From Paracidobacterium acidisoli (GTDB lineage Bacteria > Acidobacteriota > Terriglobia > Terriglobales > Acidobacteriaceae), in the NCBI RefSeq assembly GCF_003428625.2, contig NZ_QVQT02000003.1:124001-188000 (forward strand): a DNA stretch of 64,000 nucleotides, given 5' to 3'. Of this stretch, positions 8,836 through 19,559 are shown one piece after another (within the stretch, counting starts at the first letter, position 1; every line of letters begins with the position of its first letter). The notes beneath the pieces were generated by a model. It was given only the letters and a program-made list of their open reading frames with translations, made no database searches and was not told the origin of the DNA. The position numbers and the translations under genes are program-made.

Positions 8836-10062
8836 TTACACCTTTGCCCACATGGACTCGCGGGGATCGTCAGGATTGAGTTTGGCGAATTCGCGGAGAA
8901 TCTCCTTGGATCGCTCGTCGCGCACCTGCGGCACCGTGATTTCGACGGTGACAATCTGATCGCCACGTGCGCCCTCGCGTGTTGCCGAGGCAACGCCGCG
9001 CTCCCGCATGCGCAGTTTCTGGCCGCTCTGCGTGCCGGGCGGAATCCTGAGCTGCGTGCGTCCATCGATGGTAGGAACTTCAATCTTTGCGCCCAGAGCA
9101 GCTTCAGCCACGGTAACCGGCACAATAATCCGAATGTCGTCACCTTCGCGGGAGAAGACCGGATGCGAGCCGGTACGGATAATGAGGTAGAGATCACCAG
9201 CCGGGCCGCTGTTCGTGCCGGCATTGCCGCGGCCGGCAAGACGGATACGCTGGCCGTCGCGCGTGCCGGCCTTGACGCGAAATTCGATGGTCTCGGTACG
9301 GTGCAGCGTGCCCTGGCCGTAACAGGTGGGGCAGGCATTCTGCACCTTGCCCGTGCCACCGCAGCGCGGGCACTGAATGTTGAACTTCATACGGCCGCCC
9401 ATCTGCGTGACGGTTCCGGAGCCGTGGCATTCAGGGCAGGTCTGCGCGCCGCCGGTAGAGGTTTTGCCTTTGCAGGTAGGGCACAGCTCCTGGCGCTGAA
9501 TCTGCAGACGGGCAGTACCTCCGCGAATAGCGGTCCAGAAATCAACGGTGGCCTGGTACTCGAGATCAGTGCCAGGCTGCGGGCCGGTCTGCTGGGGTGC
9601 GCCGCCCTGATTGAAGATGCCGGAAAAGATGTCCTTGAAGCCGCCCCACCCGGCGGTACCGGCGCTGCCAGCGCTGCCGGTCTGCTGGCGCTGTGTTCCG
9701 GCACCGGTGGCGAAGTCGGAGAAGTCGAATCCGCCAAAGTCAAACGGAACTTCCTGGCGGGAGGATGTGCCGCCGGTTCCGGGCGTGTATCCGGAGCGGG
9801 CAGCAGCCTCGGCAGCGGCTGGATCGATCTGATCGGAGTAAAAGCCGAACTGATCGTAAACCTTGCGTTTCTTCTCGTCGCTGAGGATGTCGTTGGCTTC
9901 GGAAATTTCCTTGAACTTCTCTTCGGCCTTTTTATCGCCGGGGTTTACATCGGGATGATACTTGCGCGCGAGCTTGCGGAAGGCTTTGCGAATCTCATCC
10001 GCGGTCGCCGTCTTTTTGATGCCAAGCGTGGCGTAATAATCTTTGTGCTGCGTTTGCGCCAT
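8836..10062 (-). CDS. dnaJ: Chaperone protein DnaJ
   Basis: The 408-residue protein is a complete type I DnaJ. The J domain covers residues 1-70 and carries HPD in RKYHPDVNPGD. A Gly/Ser/Gln-rich linker follows (about 85-165). The zinc-finger domain has four CxxCxGxG-type repeats (CPTCKGKT, CPECHGSG, CPRCGGTG, CPTCYGQG), and a C-terminal substrate-binding domain closes the protein. It delivers substrates to DnaK and stimulates its ATPase. The gene sits 33 nt after fpg/nei and leads into hspR, so chaperone and repressor are probably co-transcribed. No grpE is present in the window. The first zinc repeat ends in KT rather than the usual glycine. Confidence 0.95.
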   Translation of the reverse strand: MAQTQHKDYYATLGIKKTATADEIRKAFRKLARKYHPDVNPGDKKAEEKFKEISEANDILSDEKKRKVYDQFGFYSDQIDPAAAEAAARSGYTPGTGGTSSRQEVPFDFGGFDFSDFATGAGTQRQQTGSAGSAGTAGWGGFKDIFSGIFNQGGAPQQTGPQPGTDLEYQATVDFWTAIRGGTARLQIQRQELCPTCKGKTSTGGAQTCPECHGSGTVTQMGGRMKFNIQCPRCGGTGKVQNACPTCYGQGTLHRTETIEFRVKAGTRDGQRIRLAGRGNAGTNSGPAGDLYLIIRTGSHPVFSREGDDIRIIVPVTVAEAALGAKIEVPTIDGRTQLRIPPGTQSGQKLRMRERGVASATREGARGDQIVTVEITVPQVRDERSKEILREFAKLNPDDPRESMWAKV

Positions 10063-10095
10063 GTGTTTCTGCTCTCTTGTTCCTGCTGAGCGGGT

Positions 10096-10890
10096 TTAGT
10101 CTTTCTGGCACTCCGGGCACCAGTACACGGTGCGTCCACCCATATCGGCCTTCTTTATTGTTGCACCGCAGACGAAGCATGGCTTGCCGGCCCGGCGGTA
10201 AGCGTAGTGTACTTCGTGGTCCTCAGCGGGCCCGCGTTTATGCGGGCGATGCTTCGACCGGGTAGTCACGATGCGGCGATCGACCATCGCCTCGCGCATC
10301 AGAGTCTTCGCTTCTTTCCAGATGCCGCGCAGGGCTGTTGTTTCCGTCTGACCGCCAGGGCGCCAGGGATTGATCTTTGCGCGGAATAAAAGCTCCGCCC
10401 GAAAGATATTACCGATGCCGCCGAAGATGGACTGATCCATAAGCAAAAGGCCGACAGGGGCAGTCCGTTCTTTGATCCACGCGAAGGCCGGCTCCGGATC
10501 GGAGCCAGGCCGCAGAGGATCGGGGCCAATGCGGGCCATGAGCTTCTGCCACTTCTTTTCGTCGAAGAGTGAACAGTCCATAGCGCCGCGCAGCTCCATC
10601 CAGTCGCGAGTGGTCCACATGCGCAGCCGAAGCGCGCCCTTTTCTTCCGGCATGGGCATCCGGCCATCCCGGAAATCGCCATACATGCCGAGATGGATGT
10701 GCAGGATCAGATCGCGTCCGAAGAAATAACCAAGGTGCTTGCCATACGCTTCGACAGCCTGCAGCTTTCTGCCGTACAGAAGGGCTGCATCGGGGAAGGC
10801 GCCGTTGGGCGAATCCACCTGCACGCGTTTGCCCGCAAAGGCGGCTGCATGACGGTCGGCGAAGCGGTGGATTTCATTTCCCTCAGGCAT
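10096..10890 (-). CDS. Fpg/Nei family DNA glycosylase-lyase
   Basis: This 264-residue protein begins MPEGNEIHR; Pro2 and Glu3 are the catalytic residues of the family, exposed after Met removal. A helix-two-turn-helix region (MDQSIFGGIGNIFRAELLFR) and a C-terminal zinc finger (CFVCGATIKK, then YWCPEC) are present. It excises oxidised bases and cuts the strand at the resulting abasic site. The MPEGNE start and sequence fit the endonuclease VIII (Nei/Nei2) branch better than MutM. The gene lies 21 nt after the 56-residue gene and 33 nt before dnaJ, linking DNA repair with the heat-shock run. Confidence 0.88.
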   Translation of the reverse strand: MPEGNEIHRFADRHAAAFAGKRVQVDSPNGAFPDAALLYGRKLQAVEAYGKHLGYFFGRDLILHIHLGMYGDFRDGRMPMPEEKGALRLRMWTTRDWMELRGAMDCSLFDEKKWQKLMARIGPDPLRPGSDPEPAFAWIKERTAPVGLLLMDQSIFGGIGNIFRAELLFRAKINPWRPGGQTETTALRGIWKEAKTLMREAMVDRRIVTTRSKHRPHKRGPAEDHEVHYAYRRAGKPCFVCGATIKKADMGGRTVYWCPECQKD

Positions 10891-10911
10891 TCGTTTAGTT
10901 CCGGATCAGCC

Positions 10912-11082
10912 TTAATTCCAGACCATTCGGGCCTCGACGGGCTCCATACGCCAGAAGAGGTCGGGCTCCATTTTCTGCATCTGCGCGACGAAGCGCTCGG
11001 CTTCCTCACGGGTGTTGAACATCACTTTGTTGGTGACCGCGCCAGCCCGTAACTGCTCGCATTTCCATAATGTGTCGGTCAT
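10912..11082 (-). CDS. 56-residue conserved small protein
   Basis: The ATG at 11082 is preceded by AGAGGAAA at ideal spacing. The product begins MTDTLWKCEQLRAGAVTNKV and contains a helix REEAERFVAQMQKMEPDLFW. It is soluble and has one Cys. The larger overlapping frame starting at 11313 lacks a ribosome binding site and runs through the dnaK terminator, so it is not used. It stands 21 nt before the fpg/nei gene and is probably the first gene of that operon. Function unknown. Confidence 0.7.
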   Translation of the reverse strand: MTDTLWKCEQLRAGAVTNKVMFNTREEAERFVAQMQKMEPDLFWRMEPVEARMVWN

Positions 11083-11180
11083 CTGATTTCCTCTGACTGC
11101 CTTTCCGAAACTGATTTCTTCTGCCTGGGGTACGCAAAAAACTGCCGTTCCGGTTCTGCCTTCGTTTACATCCTGCTGAA

Positions 11181-11208
11181 AACCGGGGCGCTCCTTTCGG
11201 AACGCCCC
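11181..11208 (-). terminator. Terminator downstream of dnaK
   Basis: On the minus strand GGGGCGTTCC pairs with GGAGCGCCCC around a GAAA tetraloop (one mismatch) and is followed by GGTTTTC. It lies about 60 nt after the dnaK stop and separates dnaK from the small-protein/fpg/dnaJ/hspR run. The T tract is short, so termination may be partial. Confidence 0.65.
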
Positions 11209-11269
11209 ATACCAAATACCAGACTCAGTGAGCGGGCCCGCCTCGGATCTTCCGGGTGCAGGCACCGCC

Positions 11270-13192
<1,923 letters not shown>

Positions 13193-13508
13193 TGCTGTCC
13201 CTGCTCCTGAATAAGTCCCTGCGGGCTATTCTCCGTACCCAGCTTCGCACTTGAGTGACTTATTGTCAATGTATCTGATGCGAGAAAGTAATGGAAGGAT
13301 GCAGTAATGCTAAGTGTCATTAAATCTGCGAGATGAAGGTCTATAGGCAGCAATTTTTCAGATTCGGCCGCGAGGGCTGCATCCGTCAGCCAGGTTTGCG
13401 TATCCAACAGACAGAACAGGGCTTGATAGAAGTTTTGGGGTCGATTCGACTCCCGTCCATCGTTTAGATTCATAGACCGGCAGATTCCAAAGATTTATTC
13501 AGAGGCAG
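13193..13508. other. Divergent intergenic region dnaK / DHA2 permease
   Basis: These 316 bases hold the dnaK control region (HAIR-like repeat and TTGACA on the minus strand near 13264-13269). On the right side they hold AGAGG, the ribosome binding site for the permease. No credible gene is seen between them; a long minus-strand frame extending to 13473 is a shadow of dnaK. Confidence 0.7.
13250..13270 (-). promoter_or_regulatory. HAIR-like HspR operator upstream of dnaK
   Basis: The left half CTTGAGT (13250-13256) matches the HAIR half-site exactly. After a 7-nt spacer comes TGTCAAT (13264-13270), 4 of 7 matches to ACTCAAG. On the minus strand the second half overlaps TTGACA, a possible -35 box of dnaK, so repressor binding would block RNA polymerase. 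The hspR gene is in the same window. Confidence 0.6.
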
Positions 13509-15080
13509 ATGGCAGCCGAGAGCGACCAGCAGGCGCAAAACTTTGGCGTAAACCCCTGGCTCATCGCGGTTTCCGTGATGCTGGCGACGTTTATGGAGGT
13601 GCTGGACACCGCCATTGCATCGGTCGCGCTGCCCTATATCGCAGGGTCGCTCTCCGCTTCAAACGATGAGGCAACATGGGTTCTGACCAGCTATCTGGTG
13701 GCGAATGCGGTCATTTTGCCGGCCAGCAACTGGTTTTCGCTTCGTTTTGGCCGCAAGCGGTTCCTGATCACCTGCGTGATCATCTTCACGATCGCCTCAT
13801 TTTTCTGTGGAGCGGCGCCCACGCTGGCCTTCATTCTGATTGCGCGCATTATCCAGGGCGCCGGAGGCGGAGCGCTGCAGCCGCTGTCTCAGGCGATCCT
13901 GCTGGAGAGCTTTCCGCCGGCGAAGCGCGGAGCGGCAATGGCGCTGTTCGCCTTCGGGGTGGTGGTGGCCCCGATTCTGGGGCCGACGCTGGGCGGCTGG
14001 CTGACGGATACCTATAGCTGGCGCTATGCCTTCTACATCAATATTCCGGTAGGCGCGCTGGCGGTGTATATGATCAGCCGCTTTGTACACGATCCGCCCT
14101 ATGTGAAGAACGCGAAGGTCGGCGCCTTCGACAACCTGGGCTTCGGGCTGCTGGCAGTGTGGACGGGCTGCCTGCAGATAGTGCTGGACAAGGGGCAGGA
14201 AGACGACTGGTTCGGAGCGGTGTGGATTCGCTGGGCTGTCCTGATTCTGGTGATCGCGTTTGTCTGGTTTATCGTTCACTCCTGGCGCAGCAAAAGGCCG
14301 CTGGTCGATCTGCGAACCCTGAAGAACTGGAATTTCGCGATTGGATGCGCGCTGATCATGATGTTCGGCGTGTGTATCTACTCGATGATCACGATCCTGC
14401 CGCTGTTTTACCAGGAACTGCTGGGATACACCGCCTTTGCCGCGGGCATTGTGGTCGCGCCGCGTGGTATCGGGGCGATTCTCGGAATGCCGATCATCGG
14501 CTATCTGACCAATCGCCTGGATGCGCGTTATCTGCTGACGTTTGGCTTTATTGTCTTCGGATTTACTTCGCTGATCTTTGGCGACGTGAACCTGGGTATC
14601 AGCCCGACGACGCTGTTGTGGCCGATTATCATCACTGGGTTTGGGCTGAGCTTTGTTTTTGTGCCCATCACGACGCAGTGTTACAGCACGCTGCGGAATG
14701 AGCAGATCGGCAATGCCAGCGGCATCTTCAATCTGCTGCGCAATGTCGGCGGATCGATCGGCATTTCGGTAGCGCAGACGCTGCTGATACGACGATCGGC
14801 CATGCACCAGACGCAGATTGCGGGGCTGGCGACGCGATCGCAGTACTGGTTCGAGGAGCGGCTGGCACAGATCTCTGCCTATCTGAGCCATCACACGGCT
14901 TCTCCCAATGCAGGCGGAGCGGCGGCAGGACAGTTGTATGAGCAGCTTGGGCGGCAAGCGCTGCTGTGGGCGTATGTTGATATTTTTCGGTGGACGTCGC
15001 TGCTGGCATTTGCCTGCGTCATCCTGGTATGGTTCTTCAAAAAAGCACGTCCGGGCCGGGGACCGGCAGGAGCGCACTGA
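13509..15080 (+). CDS. DHA2 family drug efflux permease (EmrB/QacA type)
   Basis: This 523-residue protein has 14 predicted membrane helices. Family motifs are present: LDTAIASVALPYIAGSL in helix 1, WFSLRFGRKRF (motif A), GAGGGALQPLSQAILLE, and GPTLGGWLTDTYSWRYAFYI (motif C region). These proton-driven exporters usually work with an HlyD-type adaptor and often TolC. No adaptor gene is next to it; the only HlyD/TolC pair in the window lies near 32.5-35.3 kb and has no permease. The start ATG has AGAGG 4-8 nt upstream. Substrate unknown. Confidence 0.9.
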   Translation: MAAESDQQAQNFGVNPWLIAVSVMLATFMEVLDTAIASVALPYIAGSLSASNDEATWVLTSYLVANAVILPASNWFSLRFGRKRFLITCVIIFTIASFFCGAAPTLAFILIARIIQGAGGGALQPLSQAILLESFPPAKRGAAMALFAFGVVVAPILGPTLGGWLTDTYSWRYAFYINIPVGALAVYMISRFVHDPPYVKNAKVGAFDNLGFGLLAVWTGCLQIVLDKGQEDDWFGAVWIRWAVLILVIAFVWFIVHSWRSKRPLVDLRTLKNWNFAIGCALIMMFGVCIYSMITILPLFYQELLGYTAFAAGIVVAPRGIGAILGMPIIGYLTNRLDARYLLTFGFIVFGFTSLIFGDVNLGISPTTLLWPIIITGFGLSFVFVPITTQCYSTLRNEQIGNASGIFNLLRNVGGSIGISVAQTLLIRRSAMHQTQIAGLATRSQYWFEERLAQISAYLSHHTASPNAGGAAAGQLYEQLGRQALLWAYVDIFRWTSLLAFACVILVWFFKKARPGRGPAGAH

Positions 15081-15091
15081 GGAGCAGTGCG
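15073..15091. terminator. Hairpin between convergent genes
   Basis: CGCACTG and CAGTGCG form a perfect 7-bp stem around AGGAG, spanning the permease stop codon. It lies 13 nt before the stop of the convergent flavin reductase-like gene. There is no T run, so it may act only as a weak bidirectional terminator. Confidence 0.35.
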
Positions 15092-15103
15092 TCCGCCGGC
15101 CTG

Positions 15104-15784
15104 TCATTGCGCGGTGACTTCTTCAGCGACGGAGGGGTTGGGGCGCGCCGCTCTGTACATTGATTCGGGGATCTTCGCGAGAGTGGAATCGTGCAGTCGC
15201 GGTCCGAGACCATAAAAGTGCTGGAAGCTCATGATAAGCGGCCGCCACTTATCGGGATCAATCCGGTTGGTCTCGCCATCGAGCAGCAGGTTGTCGTCGA
15301 TGTGGACGCGCTCGATGCGAACCTCAAGCCCAAGGAGACGTCCTTTCATCGGCTCTTCGTCTTCCGCCAGCGGATGGATATGGGTAAGCCTGGCCTCAAG
15401 CTGTACAGGACATTCAAGGACACGCGGCGGGTTGACCAGCTCTGACGGCTGCTGCGTAAGGCCGGAGACACCGAACTTGTCGCGCTCGTGACGATAACCC
15501 ATTTTGATTTTGTGCTCGGGCACGGGGTCGGAGCCAGTGAGACGCGCCAGGCGGTTGACCTGCGCCACAATCTCAGCCGAGGGCAGGTTGAGGACGCATT
15601 CGCCGGTGCGGATAAGGTTCTGCGGCGTCTTTGAGCGTGCTCCCAGGCCGAGGAGACAGCGCCATCCAAGCCACCAGGCCGAAGACATGGGAGCAAGGTT
15701 CGGCGAGCCGTCCTCGTTCAGTGTGCTGATCAGCACGACGGGTGTGCCGAAGTAAAGAATTGCGGGTTCGATTGTCCGATGCAT
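15104..15784 (-). CDS. Flavin reductase-like FMN-binding protein
   Basis: The 226-residue protein fits the flavin reductase-like (split barrel) family: FGTPVVLISTLNEDGSPNLA at the N-terminus is the usual FMN-binding strand, followed by SAWWLGWRCLLGLGARSKTP and NLIRTGECVLNLPS. It probably binds FMN and either reduces it with NAD(P)H or acts as a small flavoprotein oxidoreductase. The C-terminal half (HIDDNLLLDGETNRIDPDKW) is typical of the subgroup with unknown substrate. Its gene converges with the efflux permease gene and has no obvious operon partner. Confidence 0.8.
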   Translation of the reverse strand: MHRTIEPAILYFGTPVVLISTLNEDGSPNLAPMSSAWWLGWRCLLGLGARSKTPQNLIRTGECVLNLPSAEIVAQVNRLARLTGSDPVPEHKIKMGYRHERDKFGVSGLTQQPSELVNPPRVLECPVQLEARLTHIHPLAEDEEPMKGRLLGLEVRIERVHIDDNLLLDGETNRIDPDKWRPLIMSFQHFYGLGPRLHDSTLAKIPESMYRAARPNPSVAEEVTAQ

Positions 15785-15960
15785 AGTCCTCTTCCTGATC
15801 GCCTGGGATATCGCCGGAGTGATTCCGTGCTGTTTTCACGATGAGGGAGAGGGCCGGTACCGCACTATCCGGAGCTTGCGGCCAAATTTGTAAAGTCGGA
15901 TCACTGGAATTCTTTTCGGCCTTACCGGCTACACTGTGTGGGCACCGGAGGCAGGAAAGA

Positions 15961-17487
15961 ATGGCCGGCAATACCAATGCTCCGAAAACTTCTTATGACA
16001 CGGTGGAATATCCGGGCTTTTCTTATCCCGATACGCATCCCGACCGGCTGGCGGTGATGGCCGCCCTGCATGGGCTGCAGCCTGCGCCGGTAGCGACGTG
16101 CCGGGTACTGGAGATCGGATGCAGCGAGGGCGCAAATCTGATTCCGATGGCGTACGAGCTGCCCGCAGCGGAGTTTACCGGCTTCGATCTGGCAGGGCTG
16201 CCCATTGCCCGCGGGCAGCAGCGTATCGGCGAGCTCGGTCTGACCAACATTCGGCTCTTCCAGGGAGACCTGATGGAGGCAGAAACCGCGCCTGAAAGCG
16301 GCGGCCTTGGCGAATATGACTACATCATTGTTCACGGCGTGTATGCCTGGGTCCCCGAGCCGGTCCGCGACCGTCTGCTGGCACTATGCAGCGCGCATCT
16401 GGCCAGGAATGGGGTAGCGTTCGTGAGCTACAACGCACTGCCGGGAAGCCACATGCGGAATATGATCCGCGAAGCAATCGTGTGGCGTGCGGAGCATGCG
16501 GCCGGGAACGCGATGGGACCGGAAGAGCAGGCGGCAGCGGGACTGGACCTGCTGGGCCTGCTGATACGGACGAGACCCGAAGAGGACCCATATCGGAGAC
16601 TGACGGAAGAACAGCTCACAAAACTGCGAAAGCGCAGTCCGAAGGTGCTGTTTCACGATGAGCTCAGTCCGGTCTATGCGCCGGTGTCCGTGGCAGCGTT
16701 TGTGCAGCATGCGCGCCGGCATGGTCTGGAGTATCTGAGCGAATCGGTGCTGCCGGTGCCGAATGATCCCTCTTTTCGGCCTGAGCTGATGGAGGCATTG
16801 CGGGAGATTGCCGGAGACGATACGGTCGCTCTGGAGCAGATGCTGGATTTTGCGCGGATGCGGATGTATCGCGAGACGCTTCTGGTCCATGCAGAGCAGC
16901 CAGTGCAGCGAGATCTCGCTGGTGATGTTTTACGCGAAATGCGATTTGCATCGCAGGCGACGCCGGCAGCGGGGGAGCGTGAAGGCGTGTGTGCCTACAA
17001 TCTGCCGGGTGGCCTGAAGGTGGGCTGTGATCAGGCTCCGGCCATTGGCGTGATGGAGCGGCTGATGACGGCCTGGCCGCGCACGCTGGGATATGAGGAG
17101 ATGCGGCAAACCGCGGCTGAAGACGGGCTGCGATCAGAAGCCCATGTACAGCGGTTGCTGCAGCAGATGGCGATCGCGCGGATGATTGAGCTGCATGTTT
17201 ATGAGCCCGCAGTAGCGGATGTGGTTTCGGAAAAGCCGAAAGCGACGGCGGTGAGCCGTCAGGAGGCGCGGGTTCATCCACATGCAGCAAACCTGTGGCA
17301 TGGAACGGTGCAGCTGGATGATATGAGAGTGCGCGGTCTGCTGCAGATGCTGGATGGCACGCGAGACCACGGAGAATTGCTGGCGCAGTTATGCGTGGAG
17401 TTTCCGGAGATGGGCGACGAGGAGCTGAAGCTGGGCCTGGAAGCGAATCTGACGCGCCTTCTGCGCGCTGCGCTGCTCGAGTCCTGA
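15961..17487 (+). CDS. SAM-dependent methyltransferase with regulatory domain
   Basis: The ATG at 15961 is chosen: GGAGGCAGGAAAG precedes it and the conserved protein starts at MAGNTNAPKTSYDTVEYPG. The longer frame from 15841 lacks such a signal. Residues about 45-150 form a class I methyltransferase fold with VLEIGCSEGANLIPMAYE (SAM motif I) and a second acidic strand FTGFDLAG. The middle part (RPELMEALREIAGDDTVALE and onward) resembles the methyltransferase regulatory domain family. A further C-terminal winged-helix-like part follows (residues about 350-508). The substrate is unknown. A TACACT box at about 15930 could be the -10 element. Confidence 0.8.
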   Translation: MAGNTNAPKTSYDTVEYPGFSYPDTHPDRLAVMAALHGLQPAPVATCRVLEIGCSEGANLIPMAYELPAAEFTGFDLAGLPIARGQQRIGELGLTNIRLFQGDLMEAETAPESGGLGEYDYIIVHGVYAWVPEPVRDRLLALCSAHLARNGVAFVSYNALPGSHMRNMIREAIVWRAEHAAGNAMGPEEQAAAGLDLLGLLIRTRPEEDPYRRLTEEQLTKLRKRSPKVLFHDELSPVYAPVSVAAFVQHARRHGLEYLSESVLPVPNDPSFRPELMEALREIAGDDTVALEQMLDFARMRMYRETLLVHAEQPVQRDLAGDVLREMRFASQATPAAGEREGVCAYNLPGGLKVGCDQAPAIGVMERLMTAWPRTLGYEEMRQTAAEDGLRSEAHVQRLLQQMAIARMIELHVYEPAVADVVSEKPKATAVSRQEARVHPHAANLWHGTVQLDDMRVRGLLQMLDGTRDHGELLAQLCVEFPEMGDEELKLGLEANLTRLLRAALLES

Positions 17488-17492
17488 TCCGA

Positions 17493-18149
17493 TCAGCTGC
17501 GGGGAGCCAGTATGGCCTCTTCCGGCAGGACGAACTCTTCGAGGGGCACGAAACGGCGGGCTTTCTGATCCCACGCCTCGATTGTGCCGGTGAGAATGTC
17601 GTAGTACCAGCCGTGAACCTGAATCGTTCCATACGTCAGGCCGCGGGCAATCTCAGGATGGGTCTTCAGATTTTCCATCTGGGCGATGACATTGGCATGG
17701 ATGAGCGCGGTGTGCAGCGCTTTGGGATCGTCTCTGGAGACGCCAGGATCGAGATAGTTCCAGGCGCTTTCAATGTAGCGAAGCCATTTTTCCGTCAGCG
17801 GTAACCGCTGAAGGGAATCACGATTGAGCGCTGCTTTCGCTGCTCCGCAGTCAGAATGGCCGCAGACGATGACGTGCCTTACCTTCAGCACCTCCACGGC
17901 ATATTCAATGGTGGAGGAGACGCCTCCTGGCAGCTCACCGGCCGGCGGAACGACATTCCCCACGACACGGCAAATGAAGAGATCTCCGGGCTCCGTCTGC
18001 AGAATCAGATCGGGCACAATGCGGGAGTCAGCGCAGGTGATAAAAAGCACTTCCGGCGACTGAATCTCCGAAAGAAGATGGAAGTGGTCTTTCCGCGGTT
18101 CAAACGCTTCGCGGCGGAACTTTGCGTAGCCCTCAAGCAGTCGCTTCAT
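17493..18149 (-). CDS. Beta-class carbonic anhydrase
   Basis: The 218-residue protein shows the beta-carbonic anhydrase zinc site: Cys in FITCADSRIVP with the CxDxR dyad, and His/Cys in VIVCGHSDCGAAKAA. It interconverts CO2 and bicarbonate in the cytoplasm. Length and spacing are normal for the bacterial family, and the C-terminal EAWDQKARRFVPLEE matches relatives. It is convergent with the methyltransferase gene, 5 nt apart, so the two transcripts probably overlap at their ends. Confidence 0.92.
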   Translation of the reverse strand: MKRLLEGYAKFRREAFEPRKDHFHLLSEIQSPEVLFITCADSRIVPDLILQTEPGDLFICRVVGNVVPPAGELPGGVSSTIEYAVEVLKVRHVIVCGHSDCGAAKAALNRDSLQRLPLTEKWLRYIESAWNYLDPGVSRDDPKALHTALIHANVIAQMENLKTHPEIARGLTYGTIQVHGWYYDILTGTIEAWDQKARRFVPLEEFVLPEEAILAPRS

Positions 18150-18199
18150 GTTCTTCCAGTGTACTCAGAACAGAGGCCAGTATTTATTGACACTGCATT

Positions 18200-19519
18200 T
18201 CAGAATGGCGGCCATTCTTCCGGCGAGCCTTCGAGGAGAGCAACGTGCTTTTCGATGCGATAAGTACCGTCATGGACGGCGAAGACGCGGGGTTTGCCGG
18301 TGGGACTGGTGTTCCAGAGAGAGACTCCGGCGTAAGCTCCATCTTTGCGCACGATGTAGTACTCCATATCGAGCAGCCGGATTTTCCGCATGTCGCCGTT
18401 GTAGTTGCGGACGATGCGGCGAAGCGCTTCGAGGCCGGCATCGCGGGGACTGAGACCATGGCGCATAAGCTCGACGATGGTGTGTGCGCCAACGACCTTG
18501 ATGTTCTCTTCTCCTGAGCCGGTGGCGCCGGCGGAGCCTACATCCTGATCGGTCCATGAACCTGCGCCGAGAATGGGAGAGTCGCCGAGACGTCCAGGCA
18601 GCTTCCAGGCAAGGCCGGAAGTGGTGGTAGCGCCGGATATTTCTCCTTTGGGATTCACCGCCGAGACATGGATGGTTCCGGTGGTGGGCCACAGAACCTG
18701 TTCTGCAGCGAAGAGGCGATCTTCGGATGGAATGCCAAGATCGGCAGCCATACGTGTGAGGCGTTCCATTTCGGCGCGAATTATGCCAGCCCATTCGGGG
18801 GTAGGGTGTCGTGGAATGGCACCCCATCGGACCGGCTCGGCTGGGCTTACAGGCATGGGTGAGGGTTGCAGTCTGGAGATGCCATGCAGATCAATCGTTG
18901 GTTTCGGAGCTGGTTTGCCGGCATAGGGATCTTTCCAGTCAGAGCTGGTCAGACCGGGCCCCCACCAATCCATCTGCGAATGATTCTCCTTCCAGAGCAT
19001 CCAGATTTTGCGAGCATCATCGGTGAGCAGGTCTTCGCGTTTGAAACCGAGATCGACGCCGAAGCGCTCGGCACCCTCGGCGGCCAGCATGACGTGGCTG
19101 GTGTGCTCGTAAACTTTGCGGGCAAGGAGGCAGACATTTCGGATGTTGCGCACACCGCCGACGGAGCCCGCATTTCTGGAGGGTCCGTGCATGCAGCAGG
19201 AGTCGAGTTCAACGACGCCTTCCTCATTGGGTAGTCCGCCGAGACCGACACTGTGATCCTTCGGATCATTTTCGCGGCCGAGGCAGACGTGATGGACGGC
19301 GTCAAGTGTGTCGGCTCCATCGAGCAGCATCTGATAGGCCTCCTGCACAGACTGATCGCCGGTAGTGCGCGTAACGATGACCGGCTGCCTGGGAGGGCGG
19401 AGCTGTTTGACACTTTCGGCGATGGCGGCTTCGCTTCCGGTCTGTGCCGGAGCGGCTTCAGCAGCGAGGCCGGCGGCGGTAAGTGCTCCCAGGGAGAGAA
19501 AGTCGCGGCGTGTGGTCAT
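18200..19519 (-). CDS. Tat-exported N4-(beta-N-acetylglucosaminyl)-L-asparaginase
   Basis: With ATG at 19519 the 439-residue precursor starts MTTRRDFLSLGALTAAGLAA, a twin-arginine signal peptide. The Ntn-hydrolase signature follows: GEISGATTTSGLAWKLPGRL, where the Thr after GA is the predicted nucleophile freed by autocleavage, then GDSPILGAGSW. Such enzymes cut the GlcNAc-Asn bond of glycopeptides. The precursor would split into alpha and beta chains. The C-terminus (AGVSLWNTSPTGKPRVFAV) fits the family. The gene starts 41 nt after the M28-like gene on the same strand; both products are exported, suggesting joint peptide or glycopeptide breakdown. Confidence 0.87.
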   Translation of the reverse strand: MTTRRDFLSLGALTAAGLAAEAAPAQTGSEAAIAESVKQLRPPRQPVIVTRTTGDQSVQEAYQMLLDGADTLDAVHHVCLGRENDPKDHSVGLGGLPNEEGVVELDSCCMHGPSRNAGSVGGVRNIRNVCLLARKVYEHTSHVMLAAEGAERFGVDLGFKREDLLTDDARKIWMLWKENHSQMDWWGPGLTSSDWKDPYAGKPAPKPTIDLHGISRLQPSPMPVSPAEPVRWGAIPRHPTPEWAGIIRAEMERLTRMAADLGIPSEDRLFAAEQVLWPTTGTIHVSAVNPKGEISGATTTSGLAWKLPGRLGDSPILGAGSWTDQDVGSAGATGSGEENIKVVGAHTIVELMRHGLSPRDAGLEALRRIVRNYNGDMRKIRLLDMEYYIVRKDGAYAGVSLWNTSPTGKPRVFAVHDGTYRIEKHVALLEGSPEEWPPF

Positions 19520-19559
19520 GCTGATCTCTCTTTCAGGACTTTTGGAAAGACTGAGTGTA

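Noticed and set aside
8805-9359. N-terminal extension of the unknown gene between dnaJ and hspR
   Set aside because: This part is an out-of-frame reading of dnaJ; a good ribosome binding site supports the ATG at 8804.
13797-15107. Minus-strand 436-codon frame opposite the efflux permease
   Set aside because: It is highly charged, Gln/Arg/His-rich and has no ribosome binding site or domain; it mirrors the permease codons, which have clear motifs.
15760-15790. GGTTCGA motif suggesting a tRNA T-loop
   Set aside because: It lies inside the flavin reductase-like coding region, and no cloverleaf can be built around it.
16664-17632. Minus-strand 322-codon frame opposite the methyltransferase
   Set aside because: Pro/Ala/Ser/Arg-rich low-complexity shadow that also runs into the carbonic anhydrase gene.
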